Part shown: positions 6,305-12,839 of the stretch, in pieces
Layout of the letters: each line of letters starts with the position of its first letter
Position numbering within the stretch: position 1 is the first letter of the stretch
NCBI GenBank assembly: GCA_030040035.1
Contig: JASHUJ010000086.1
Coordinates: 1-13,970, forward strand
Direction of reading: 5' to 3'
Origin: Thermoplasmata archaeon
GTDB taxonomy: Archaea; Thermoplasmatota; Thermoplasmata; Lutacidiplasmatales; UBA184
Length of the DNA stretch: 13,970 nucleotides
Made by a program: the position numbers and the translations under genes
Notes under the pieces: generated by a model
The model's input: only the letters and a program-made list of their open reading frames with translations
Told to the model about the DNA's origin: nothing
Databases searched by the model: none

Positions 6305-6700
6305 GCCGCTCGTCAATCCCACCGCCTCCTGAGGATCGTCCTTCCAGCCCTCCGGCTGGCGGACCACTGACTCGGACAGTTGGGAGCTGTACCAGACGAC
6401 GCACATCGGTGAGGACGAGCTCTGTCCCGCGACGATCGACGCGCCGATCCGTCGCAGTGGCCGCACCTTCACACCGTAAGAAACCAACCGCGCGGGGATG
6501 TCCTCGAGGTCGAGCCGTCGCCCCAGCGGCTGAGTTCGTTGATGCCCACGACCGCCAGATTGCCCCCTCGCGTCGATCCGATAGTCGATCTTGTTCACGT
6601 TGGTGCGGTATGAGGTGCTGGAAAACTCGTCGTGTGCGCTTGGCCGAAATCGAGATCTCCCCGCTCATCGGCAGGACGACTTGGTCGGGACTTCCATTAG
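6305..6700 (-). pseudogene. Possible frameshifted reverse-strand gene remnant
   Basis: Reading leftwards, protein-like segments follow one another in alternating frames: VVLPMSGEISISAK (near 6685-6640), EFSSTSYRTNVNKIDYRIDA (near 6625-6568), NLAVVGINELSRWGD (near 6565-6520), LEDIPARLVSYGVKVRPLRR (near 6507-6450), then SPMCVVWYSSQLSESVV and QPEGWKDDP (to about 6330). Each has balanced composition and mostly G/C third positions, unlike the shadow frames, and the order suggests one gene with several indels. A TTTT patch near 6626 lies about 28 nt before the GTG at 6598, so part of it might still be expressed. No family is recognised. Both a pseudogene and consensus errors in the assembly would look like this. 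Confidence 0.3.
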
Positions 6701-7087
6701 GACATCGGCTCAGCGACAGGAGCGACACCCGTAGTCGCGGAACGTGACACAGCGACTTGGGCTCTCAGCGATGATTCGGAGGCTTCTAGCGGCCGACCAA
6801 CCCAGACCTTTGGCGCGCGATGTCGACAGTCGCGCACCCGCAGTGGCACGGTTGAGGGCGCAGGTCCCGATCGTGCAACCCAGGCTCCACGTAACCGTCC
6901 GGTAGCCTCTGCGCGCTCTCGACTTTGACTCGCTCCGTACCACGTGACCCTCCGATGGCAGGACGCTGCACCGCAGCCGCGTCAGGCGCCCCGGCCGCCT
7001 TTATCTCCTCACCCATGTCCCGGGCTCGCGCCGTAGACGAGGACGCCCGGAGCGGCCCGCGGCTTCCGGAGAGTGGGACTCTTCCAA

Positions 7088-7095
7088 GGTTATCT
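7088..7095 (+). promoter_or_regulatory. TATA-like box for the Nudix gene
   Basis: GGTTATCT is centred 25.5 nt before the GTG at 7117, the leaderless distance. It favours this GTG over the in-frame ATG at 7015, and the N-terminal match to Nudix proteins starts right after it. Confidence 0.5.
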
Positions 7096-7116
7096 GCGGG
7101 GGTCCGTTCCCGAGCC

Positions 7117-7671
7117 GTGGCGAAATGGCACCACCTGCCGTCGCGTGTCGTGTGCCGGCTAGGACGGTTCCGCGTGGTCGAGGACCGGTGGAGGACGCCC
7201 GCCGGCGCGTCCCTAGTCACGCCGCTGGTCCGGTCGCCCTCCTTCTCCGTCGTCGTCGGAGTGACTGGGGACCACGGGATTCCGATGGTGGAGAATCTTC
7301 ACCCGAGCCCGGGCCTCCGTCTGCTCGAACTACCGGCGGGACGGCTCGAACCCGGCGAGACCGCCCGCGCCGGCGCGCGAAGGGAGCTCGAGGAAGAGAC
7401 GGGGTGGAAGGCCCGCAAGCTCAATTTGATTGGCCGCTACTACCCGAACCCCCATTGGGGGGTCTTTCGAGGGCATATCTTCCTCGGCGAGGGGCTGCGC
7501 CTCGGTCGAGCTCACCCCGATCCGGGGGAATTCGTCCGGCCCGTCGTCCTCCCGGTGCGCGAGGTCTACCGACGTCTGAAGCTCGGCCGGATCCACGGTG
7601 GGAGCACCCTCGTGGGGCTCTACCTAGCCGAACATCGATTGCGCGAGATGGGCCTACTCGACGCGGACTGA
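7117..7671 (+). CDS. Nudix hydrolase, ADP-ribose pyrophosphatase-like
   Basis: A 184-aa cytoplasmic hydrolase that cleaves a nucleoside diphosphate linked to another group; ADP-ribose or a nucleotide sugar is the likeliest substrate. The full Nudix box GX5EX7REUXEEXGU is present as GRLEPGE, seven residues, then RELEEETGW (about 77-99), supplying the Mg2+-binding glutamates. The N-terminus (SRVVCRLGRFRVVEDRWRTP) and the strand SFSVVVGVTGDHGIPMVENL match the layout of the ADP-ribose pyrophosphatase branch, and LLELPAGRLEPGE is the usual lead into the box. The GTG at 7117 was chosen from the TATA-like box 25.5 nt upstream and from where family similarity begins; an ATG at 7015 would add 34 low-complexity residues. 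It stands alone between the gene-poor region and a small membrane protein. Confidence 0.9.
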   Translation: MAKWHHLPSRVVCRLGRFRVVEDRWRTPAGASLVTPLVRSPSFSVVVGVTGDHGIPMVENLHPSPGLRLLELPAGRLEPGETARAGARRELEEETGWKARKLNLIGRYYPNPHWGVFRGHIFLGEGLRLGRAHPDPGEFVRPVVLPVREVYRRLKLGRIHGGSTLVGLYLAEHRLREMGLLDAD

Positions 7672-7869
7672 TCTTCGAACCTGCCCATTCGGTTCGCGCC
7701 CCGTGCGAGGCCCCGGAGATACGGGCCGGACGAAGGCGCTTCTTGGTTCCGCCCGGGTCGGCTCGAGAGCCCTTGACGCGAGTTCGTGAGGTCCGGACCG
7801 ACCACCGGTGAATCGACGGGTCCGAGGGGCCGGGAGAGCTCCTCCACGTCACGCCGTGGACCGGGGTAG

Positions 7870-7877
7870 GATTATTG
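7870..7877 (+). promoter_or_regulatory. TATA-like box for the 79-aa membrane protein
   Basis: GATTATTG is the only AT-rich octamer in the gap after the Nudix gene. It is centred 33.5 nt before the ATG at 7907, which predicts a leader of under 10 nt. Confidence 0.4.
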
Positions 7878-7906
7878 GTCGGTTGGGCCCTACTCGGTGG
7901 TCGCGC

Positions 7907-8146
7907 ATGCGTCGGAAACGCCGCCAGTCGTACCCGTACACTCGGGCCGAGTGGTGGGGAGTCGTCTTCGCCCTGTTCGGGACCCCGCCGCTCCTGGACC
8001 AGCTCCTCGACTGGATCGGGGTCCTTCGGATATCGCCGTCGCTTGGCTTCACCGTCTTCTTTGGCGGGGTCGCCGGTACCGGTTGGGCGTTGCTGGCCCT
8101 CGGCGCGCGGGCACATCGGCGCGCGGATCCGCCGACCTCCGTCTAG
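7907..8146 (+). CDS. Small membrane protein, unknown function (79 aa)
   Basis: Begins with a strongly basic stretch (MRRKRRQ) followed by two hydrophobic segments, about 15-39 (AEWWGVVFALFGTPPLLDQL onward) and 45-67 (SLGFTVFFGGVAGTGWALLA onward), and a short basic tail. By the positive-inside rule both ends lie in the cytoplasm. The ATG at 7907 was preferred over the in-frame GTG at 7808 because the latter adds an Arg-rich, low-complexity lead across the TATA-like box. No family recognised; this layout is common among archaeal proteins of unknown function. Confidence 0.65.
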   Translation: MRRKRRQSYPYTRAEWWGVVFALFGTPPLLDQLLDWIGVLRISPSLGFTVFFGGVAGTGWALLALGARAHRRADPPTSV

Positions 8147-8256
8147 GCCGCGCGGGAAGTTGCCAACGGCGATCGCTTCGGTTCTCGCCCGGCAACTCGC
8201 GGCGGCCGACGACGTTCCGGAAGTGAGCGCTCGGCCGAGCCCGGCGACCGCGATGC

Positions 8257-8264
8257 TGTTATCG
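8257..8264 (+). promoter_or_regulatory. TATA-like box for the 8287 miniprotein unit
   Basis: TGTTATCG is centred 26.5 nt before the ATG at 8287, the leaderless spacing. It closely resembles the Nudix promoter core (GTTATC), and supports the 60-codon ORF as a real transcribed gene. Confidence 0.5.
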
Positions 8265-8286
8265 TGACCGAGCCGTCCACCGGCGG

Positions 8287-8469
8287 ATGTGCGAGCTATG
8301 CACCTCGACTGGGAGCGCGGACGAAGAAGGCGGGACCCCGACGGAGTGTGAGTGCGCTTGCCTCCCGAAGGACCTGCTCCCGAGCCCCAAGCGCTGCCGG
8401 GTCTGCTACCATGACCTTCGCCGCGCCGACCCGAGGGAAGAGGAGAAGCCCACGGGACCCCTGTTGTAG
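8287..8469 (+). CDS. Cysteine-rich zinc miniprotein A (60 aa)
   Basis: A 60-aa protein starting MCELC, with Cys2-x2-Cys5, a central Cys21-x-Cys23-x-Cys25, and Cys37-x2-Cys40-Tyr-His42. Seven Cys plus one His give eight ligands, enough for two tetrahedral zinc sites. The tail is acidic then polar. A TATA-like octamer at leaderless distance supports the start. The SRPBCC-like gene begins 22 nt after the stop with no promoter of its own that I can see, so the two probably share a transcript. The arrangement MCExC, CxCx(1-2)C, CxxC(Y/H)H recurs in the 61-aa protein at 10237, suggesting a small family. Function unknown; zinc or iron binding is inferred from the ligands. Confidence 0.7.
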   Translation: MCELCTSTGSADEEGGTPTECECACLPKDLLPSPKRCRVCYHDLRRADPREEEKPTGPLL

Positions 8470-8491
8470 CCGACGCGCCGAACGGAATCCT

Positions 8492-9058
8492 ATGTCGCGT
8501 CGAACCGACCCGGGGCCCCGCAGCTCTCGTCGTCGCTCGACCGGCCGCGCGGGTCGGATACCGAGTCCCGATATCTACGAGATCCGGCAGACATTCCGCG
8601 TGCCGATCGACTTCGCTTTCCGATGGTGCACCGACTATACGTCCGAGGACGGTCAACTCGCGGGGGATGGGCACGCGCGGAGAATTTTGAGCCGTTCGGA
8701 CCGCCGCGTGGTCTACGAGACGCTCTACGACTACCCCGCGGGCTGGGCGTGGAGCCGGCAGACGGTGACGCTCCACCCGCCGGATCGGTGGACCGCCACC
8801 GCGGTCGGCAACTATCGAAACTGGGACCTGGTGTACACGCTTCGCCCGCTGGCCCCAGAGGTCACGGAGTTCACCTTCCACGGCGCCCGAACCCCCGTGG
8901 GCCTCGCCCGAAGGAATCCGTCGCAACGGGCCCTGAAGGCGGAGCTCAACGAGATGTGGAAGCACTTCGGGCGGGCGATGCGAAGCGACTACCTTCGGCA
9001 GGTCCGGCGATCGCGGGCCGGCCGTCCTCGACCGCCGACTCGTGCGCCGAAGCGCTAG
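8492..9058 (+). CDS. SRPBCC/START-like ligand-binding domain protein (188 aa)
   Basis: After about 26 disordered, Arg-rich residues, residues 27-170 read as a helix-grip (SRPBCC, Bet v1/polyketide-cyclase-like) domain. An opening strand YEIRQTFRVPIDFAFRWCTD (29-48) is followed by ARRILSRSDRRVVYETLYDY (62-81), SRQTVTLHPPDRWTATAVGN (88-107), DLVYTLRPL, VTEFTFHGARTP and a long C-terminal helix (about 144-170). Proteins of this fold hold hydrophobic ligands such as lipids or isoprenoids; the ligand here is unknown. The ATG at 8492 drops a long Arg-rich extension that overlaps the cysteine-rich gene upstream in another frame. It probably forms an operon with that gene, and its TAG shares the CTAG tetramer with the stop of the convergent alpha/alpha-toroid gene. 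Confidence 0.75.
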   Translation: MSRRTDPGPRSSRRRSTGRAGRIPSPDIYEIRQTFRVPIDFAFRWCTDYTSEDGQLAGDGHARRILSRSDRRVVYETLYDYPAGWAWSRQTVTLHPPDRWTATAVGNYRNWDLVYTLRPLAPEVTEFTFHGARTPVGLARRNPSQRALKAELNEMWKHFGRAMRSDYLRQVRRSRAGRPRPPTRAPKR

Positions 9059-10089
9059 GCGGCGAACCGACCGGCGGCGCGAAGCACAAAGAGGGCGTCG
9101 GTCGTGACCCAGGCGTTCGGGCGCCGTCGATCGGACGGACCCCAGTCCACGTACTCGCTGCTCCCCTCGAACCTGCGGGAGACCCGGTAGTACCGTTTTT
9201 CGGCCGGCCACCCCCCATCCGGAAGCTCGCGCGCCTCGAGCCAGTCGAGCGCGTCGGCGGTCCGCGGGTCGGAGATGCGTCCCACGTCCGTGATCCCCTT
9301 CAGCCCCGCCAACACGTCATAGTGCCAGTAGACCGGGAAGTGCAGACGAACGAAGTCCGGTCGCATGACCGATCCGTCGGACCGGCGACGGAACAACCGG
9401 CGCCCGAGGAACACTTCGGAGGCACGACGAGCGGCCGTGCGGGCCGGTCTCGACCCCGTGGCCCCGGCATAGGCCGCGAGCCCGCGCATGGTCGTGAGCG
9501 TTTCCATGAAGGAGGAGGTCGAAGCGGCCGGTCGCCGATCGCAGTTCCAGCCACCGTCCGGCCATTGCCACCGCTCGATCAGGTCGGCGAGATGGTGGGC
9601 CCGGTCGTCGACGAATCCGAGCCGGATAGCGTACAGCAGGGCGGTTCCCTGGATCGACGCGCATCGGCGGGGGCGCCCGTCGATCACCCGGACCCCGAGG
9701 TTCGCCGTGGTCTTTCGGGACCCGTCCTCGATGATCAACCGGTCGTACCGCGGACGTGTCCAGAACTCGAGGGCCCGATCGATGAGGGGTCGCAGGTCCG
9801 GATCTTCCGTCGGGTAGCCGATATCGGCGAGGGAGGCGAGCGCCCAGTGGAGCCCCTGCCAGTAGTGGTAGAGACTGCGGCCGGTCCCCGGGCGGAACGC
9901 GGCGTCCCGATGGGTGAGCAAACGCCGGACGCGGGGCGAGGACCGGATCTCCTCCTCGAGTCGACGTATCCGAGGCTCGGTACGCTCCTCGCCGAGAATC
10001 CGGACCCGGGCGCGCCATCGGACGGAAGGCTCCGGAGATCGGAGGAGCCGCTCGACCACGGCGCGACGCGATCTCGGACCGGGCGGCAT
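9055..10089 (-). CDS. Prenyltransferase/squalene-cyclase-repeat (alpha/alpha toroid) protein
   Basis: A 344-aa protein made of paired helices with QW-like turns: WQWPDGGWNCD (174-184) and LPDGGWPAE (289-297), plus related helices YHYWQGLHWALASLADIG (74-91), IQGTALLYAIRLGFVDD (146-162) and YWHYDVLAGLKGITDVGRIS (254-273). These are signatures of the terpenoid cyclase/protein prenyltransferase toroid. The DxDD acid motif of squalene-hopene cyclases is not seen, and the length is half of theirs, so it is unlikely to be a cyclase; similar uncharacterised proteins exist in actinobacteria and archaea (family knowledge). The N-terminus (SVRWRARVRILGE, about 22-34) is helical. The ATG at 10089 follows a GAGAAAATGG promoter-like patch at about 10124-10134 with a leader of about 14 nt. 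It is convergent with the SRPBCC gene and divergent from the second cysteine-rich gene. Confidence 0.8.
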   Translation of the reverse strand: MPPGPRSRRAVVERLLRSPEPSVRWRARVRILGEERTEPRIRRLEEEIRSSPRVRRLLTHRDAAFRPGTGRSLYHYWQGLHWALASLADIGYPTEDPDLRPLIDRALEFWTRPRYDRLIIEDGSRKTTANLGVRVIDGRPRRCASIQGTALLYAIRLGFVDDRAHHLADLIERWQWPDGGWNCDRRPAASTSSFMETLTTMRGLAAYAGATGSRPARTAARRASEVFLGRRLFRRRSDGSVMRPDFVRLHFPVYWHYDVLAGLKGITDVGRISDPRTADALDWLEARELPDGGWPAEKRYYRVSRRFEGSSEYVDWGPSDRRRPNAWVTTDALFVLRAAGRFAA

Positions 10090-10236
10090 ATGGTCTCGAG
10101 TCCTCCAACACCCCCGCTCTCTTGCCATTTTCTCGACCCACGAGCACCGAGGGGTTCGACGGCAAGTCCAACGAAGTGCGCGCCGGTCAACGGTCCGGTG
10201 AGACATCTGAACTAGGCGAAGGCCCTAGCCGGGTTC

Positions 10237-10422
10237 GTGTGCGAGGACTGCGAGAAGGCGGCCCCCTGCTCGTGCGAGCACTGCCGGGAGGCCGGCTACG
10301 TGATCACGCGCGACCGCTCGCTCGAGTCGTACGTGAAGGGTTCGACCCCGTGGTGCATCGGTTGCCATCACTACATCGGAGTCGCCCGCTCGTCGTCCGA
10401 CATGGACGCCGCGGAACCCTGA
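10237..10422 (+). CDS. Cysteine-rich zinc miniprotein B (61 aa)
   Basis: A 61-aa protein from a GTG start, opening MCEDC with Cys2-x2-Cys5, then Cys11-x-Cys13-x2-Cys16, and later Cys40-x2-Cys43-His44-His45 (WCIGCHHYI). Seven Cys and two candidate His could bind two metal ions. Between the knots lies YVITRDRSLESYVKG. Spacing and termini match the 60-aa protein at 8287, so they look like distant paralogues. A weak TATA-like TGAACTAG (10208-10215) is centred 25.5 nt before the GTG. The last 17 codons overlap the 3' end of the convergent permease gene by 52 bp. Function unknown. Confidence 0.7.
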   Translation: MCEDCEKAAPCSCEHCREAGYVITRDRSLESYVKGSTPWCIGCHHYIGVARSSSDMDAAEP

Positions 10423-11324
10423 TCGGGCGGGCGGATCTCGTGCGCTCGGGGTGCGCTGCCGACCAGGTAGATGCTGAGGAGGACGAGCGCGACCCCCAGG
10501 AGCGGGATCAGCGCCAGCCGTTCCCCGAAGACCAGGGCGGAAGCGATCAGCGCGACGATCGGCACGAGGAAGACGTACGCCGAGAGCGTCAGCGCGCGCG
10601 TCTTGCCCAGCAGGTACGACCAGATCGTGTACGCACCGCTCGTTCCGAGGAGTCCGAGCCATGCTACGTCCACCGCGAGCTGCGGCGTGAACCGCGGCAG
10701 CGGGGTTGGGGCGAAGACGACGACGAGCACCCCGAGACCGATCAGACCCCCGAGGAGCTGGTAGGCGTTCGCCTCGACGAGCTCGGCGGCGGCGAACCGA
10801 CGCTGGAACAGGACCGTTCCGAGCGCCCAGGCGACGGCTCCGCCGAGCAGCTCGACGACCGCGATCGAAGAGATCCCGCCGTGCAGGTCCGCCCAAGGCT
10901 GGGAGAGCAGGACGACCCCAGCGAATCCGACCGCGAGCGCCCCGCTCAACCGACCGGTCAGGGGGTGCCGGAGCGCCCAGGGCGACAGTAACGCGACCCA
11001 GAGCGGAAACGTGTAGACGAGCACCGAAGCGATCCCGGGGAGTACGCTCGCCAGCCCCGCGAAGACGAGCGCGTAGAAGATCGCCGTGGACGGGATCCCG
11101 ATCAGCATCGCGTCCCGTCGGCCCCGGGCGTCGAGCGGGATCGGTCCCCGGGTCGAGCGCAGGAGGGCGGCCGTTCCCGCCAGGCCGAGGAGGGCGCGCA
11201 GGAACGCGAGCCAGAGCGGGCTCGCGTACTCGAGTCCGAGCTTGAGGAAGATGAAGTTGAGACCCCAGACGAGGCCGAGGAAGGCGATGAGCCCCCACGC
11301 CCACCACGGAGGAGCAGATGCCAC
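10371..11324 (-). CDS. EamA/DMT-superfamily permease
   Basis: A 317-aa inner-membrane protein of the drug/metabolite transporter superfamily, with two EamA repeats and about ten membrane helices. Repeat 1 covers about 9-141 (WGLIAFLGLVWGLNFIFLKL at the front, FLRALLGLAGTAALL, IFYALVFAGLASVLPG, GIASVLVYTFPLWVALLSPW); repeat 2 covers about 152-288 (VVELLGGAVAWALGTVLFQR, SGAYTIWSYLLGK, LSAYVFLVPIVALIASALVF with GE following, LLGVALVLLSIYL). Such proteins export amino acids, metabolites or drugs; the substrate cannot be told from sequence. The polar tail (about 291-317) is encoded over the 52-bp overlap with the 3' end of the 10237 gene. The GTG at 11324 lies 25.5 nt after a TATA-like CCTAAGGA (11346-11353, minus), which points to a leaderless transcript divergent from pyrB. 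Confidence 0.92.
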   Translation of the reverse strand: MASAPPWWAWGLIAFLGLVWGLNFIFLKLGLEYASPLWLAFLRALLGLAGTAALLRSTRGPIPLDARGRRDAMLIGIPSTAIFYALVFAGLASVLPGIASVLVYTFPLWVALLSPWALRHPLTGRLSGALAVGFAGVVLLSQPWADLHGGISSIAVVELLGGAVAWALGTVLFQRRFAAAELVEANAYQLLGGLIGLGVLVVVFAPTPLPRFTPQLAVDVAWLGLLGTSGAYTIWSYLLGKTRALTLSAYVFLVPIVALIASALVFGERLALIPLLGVALVLLSIYLVGSAPRAHEIRPPDQGSAASMSDDERATPM

Positions 11325-11345
11325 GGGCGGGCCAACCGACCCGGT

Positions 11346-11353
11346 TCCTTAGG
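11346..11353 (-). promoter_or_regulatory. TATA-like box for the EamA permease
   Basis: CCTAAGGA on the minus strand is centred 25.5 nt before the GTG at 11324. It lies about 40 bp from the pyrB promoter, so the 93-bp gap carries two divergent promoters. Confidence 0.4.
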
Positions 11354-11386
11354 GGTTCCGCCGCGCGCATCGCCCCGGGGATAAGT

Positions 11387-11394
11387 GAATAAAC
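11387..11394 (+). promoter_or_regulatory. TATA-like box for pyrB
   Basis: GAATAAAC is centred about 27.5 nt before the ATG at 11418; a second AT-rich patch, GGATAAGT, is just upstream at 11379-11386. It fixes the pyrB start at 11418, since the in-frame GTG at 11385 would lie before the predicted transcription start. Confidence 0.55.
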
Positions 11395-11417
11395 CAAAGG
11401 TTCCTGCCGCGCCCCGG

Positions 11418-12356
11418 ATGAGCCTTCACGGACGCGACCTGATCTCGATCCGGGACCTCTCGCTCGAGGAGATCGAGGAGGTCCTGGCCGCCTCCCGGAA
11501 GATGATCCCGTACGCGGAAGGATCGAAGGTGACCCATCCGCTCGCGGACAAGATCGTCGCGATGGCGTTCTTCGAACCGTCGACCCGGACCCGGCTGTCG
11601 TTCGAGGCGGCGGTCCAGCGCCTCGGCGGGACGTGCATCACGATCGCCGACGCGTCGGTCACCTCGATGCGCAAGGGCGAGAGCCTGCACGACTCGATCC
11701 GGATGCTGAGCTCGTACGCCGACGCGATCGTGATCCGCCATCCGAACGAGGGATCGGCCCGGCTCGCCGCCCGAGCCTCCGACCGCCCGGTGATCAACGC
11801 CGGGGACGGCGCGGGACAGCACCCCACCCAGACACTGCTCGACCTCGCGACCATGCACGAGGCCTTCGAGACGCTCCGGGGGCTCCGGGTCGTGTTGCTG
11901 GGGGATCTCAAGTATGGCCGCACGGTCCATTCGCTCGCCCACGCCCTCACCCTGTTCGGGTGCGAGCTCGTGCTGTGCGCGCCGCCGTCCCTCGGGCTCC
12001 CGGACGAATACCGCTCGCGCCTCGAGCACCTGGGCGGGAAGCTGACGGTCGAACCGGATCTCGGGCGGGCGATCCGAGACGCGGACGTCCTCTACGTGAC
12101 GCGGATCCAGAAGGAGCGGTTCGGCGACGAGGCCGAGTACCGGAAGGTCGCCGGTTCGTACCGGGTCGACGCGACCGTCCTCAAGGAGGCGAAGCCCCGG
12201 CTCGCCGTGATGCATCCGCTCCCGCGCGCCGGCGAGATCGCCCCCGAGGTCGACGAGACGCCGCACGCGCTCTACTTCCGTCAGGCGTTCCTGGCGGTCC
12301 CGGTACGGATGGCCCTCCTCGACGCGATCGTGGGCGGCGCGAAGAAGGGAGGCTAG
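11418..12356 (+). CDS. pyrB: Aspartate carbamoyltransferase catalytic chain
   Basis: Condenses carbamoyl phosphate with L-aspartate in the committed step of pyrimidine synthesis; it forms trimers that assemble with PyrI. The 312 residues match the family length. Visible are the carbamoyl-phosphate loop FFEPSTRTRLSFEAA (51-65), the mobile loop SVTSMRKGESLHD with Lys86 (80-92), RHP (Arg107-Pro109), HPTQ (135-138), GDLKYGRTVHSLAHAL (162-177, Arg168), Arg229 in TRIQKERF, and HPLPR (266-270). All catalytic residues known from the E. coli enzyme are present. The ATG at 11418 was chosen from the TATA-like box and because family similarity begins with MSLHGRDLISI. It ends TAG directly followed by the ATG of pyrI. 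Confidence 0.97.
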   Translation: MSLHGRDLISIRDLSLEEIEEVLAASRKMIPYAEGSKVTHPLADKIVAMAFFEPSTRTRLSFEAAVQRLGGTCITIADASVTSMRKGESLHDSIRMLSSYADAIVIRHPNEGSARLAARASDRPVINAGDGAGQHPTQTLLDLATMHEAFETLRGLRVVLLGDLKYGRTVHSLAHALTLFGCELVLCAPPSLGLPDEYRSRLEHLGGKLTVEPDLGRAIRDADVLYVTRIQKERFGDEAEYRKVAGSYRVDATVLKEAKPRLAVMHPLPRAGEIAPEVDETPHALYFRQAFLAVPVRMALLDAIVGGAKKGG

Positions 12357-12821
12357 ATGGCGGTCCGCGAGCTCAAGATCACCCCGATCAAGAACGGGAC
12401 CGTCATCGACCACATCGGGAACGGACTCGCCCTCGAGGTCCTTCGGATCATCGGCATCCAGAACCTCGACCGGGATTCGACGGTGAGCGTCGTCCTCCAC
12501 GTGCGGAGCAACAAGCTCGGCTGGAAGGATATCGTGAAGGTCGAGAACATGGAGCTCTCCCCGCGGAAGGTGAACGCGATCGCGCTCGTCACCCCGACCG
12601 CGACGATCTCGATCATCCGGGACTTCAAGGTCCGGGAGAAGCGCCCGGTCGACCTTCCGGATCGGATCCTCGGCGTGCTCCGCTGCCCGAACCCGAACTG
12701 CATCTCGAACCAGGCGGAGCCGATCGAGAGCGAGTTCGAGGTGACGCAGCGCCGCCCGGTGGTCCTGACGTGCGCGTTCTGCGATCGGCAGGTCGACGAC
12801 TTCCGCCAGCACCTCGCCTAG
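12357..12821 (+). CDS. pyrI: Aspartate carbamoyltransferase regulatory chain
   Basis: Regulatory subunit (154 aa) that binds nucleotide effectors in its N-terminal domain and contacts PyrB through a C-terminal zinc domain, giving feedback control of pyrimidine synthesis. Effector-domain landmarks include IKNGTVIDHI (11-20) and SNKLGWKDIVKVE (51-63). Zinc ligands are Cys110, Cys115, Cys139 and Cys142, within LRCPNPNCISN and LTCAFCDRQ, the same spacing as in E. coli PyrI. It starts at the base after the pyrB stop, so the two are one operon and probably translated together, as is usual in archaea. Confidence 0.97.
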   Translation: MAVRELKITPIKNGTVIDHIGNGLALEVLRIIGIQNLDRDSTVSVVLHVRSNKLGWKDIVKVENMELSPRKVNAIALVTPTATISIIRDFKVREKRPVDLPDRILGVLRCPNPNCISNQAEPIESEFEVTQRRPVVLTCAFCDRQVDDFRQHLA

Positions 12822-12839
12822 CGCTCGAGGGATCGCCCC

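Larger units (their letters stand above)
6155..7116. other. Gene-poor region, mostly decayed or non-coding
   Basis: About 960 bp with no intact gene I can support. The reverse strand between about 6300 and 6700 gives protein-like sequence spread over several frames (listed separately). The reverse strand 6786-6960 contains CHCGCATVDIARQRSGLVGR before a stop, a Cys-rich end without a convincing start. A TTTATC patch near 6998 could be a promoter element in either direction. Nothing else recognised. Confidence 0.4.

Noticed and set aside
6786..7016. Reverse-strand 76-codon frame ending CHCGCATVDIARQRSGLVGR
   Set aside because: The Cys-rich end is suggestive, but no promoter lies at the expected distance and the front half is Ala/Arg-rich; too weak to call.
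7421..9211. 596-codon minus-strand frame
   Set aside because: Antisense to the Nudix, small membrane, miniprotein and SRPBCC genes; composition is Arg/Pro/Gly/Ser noise.
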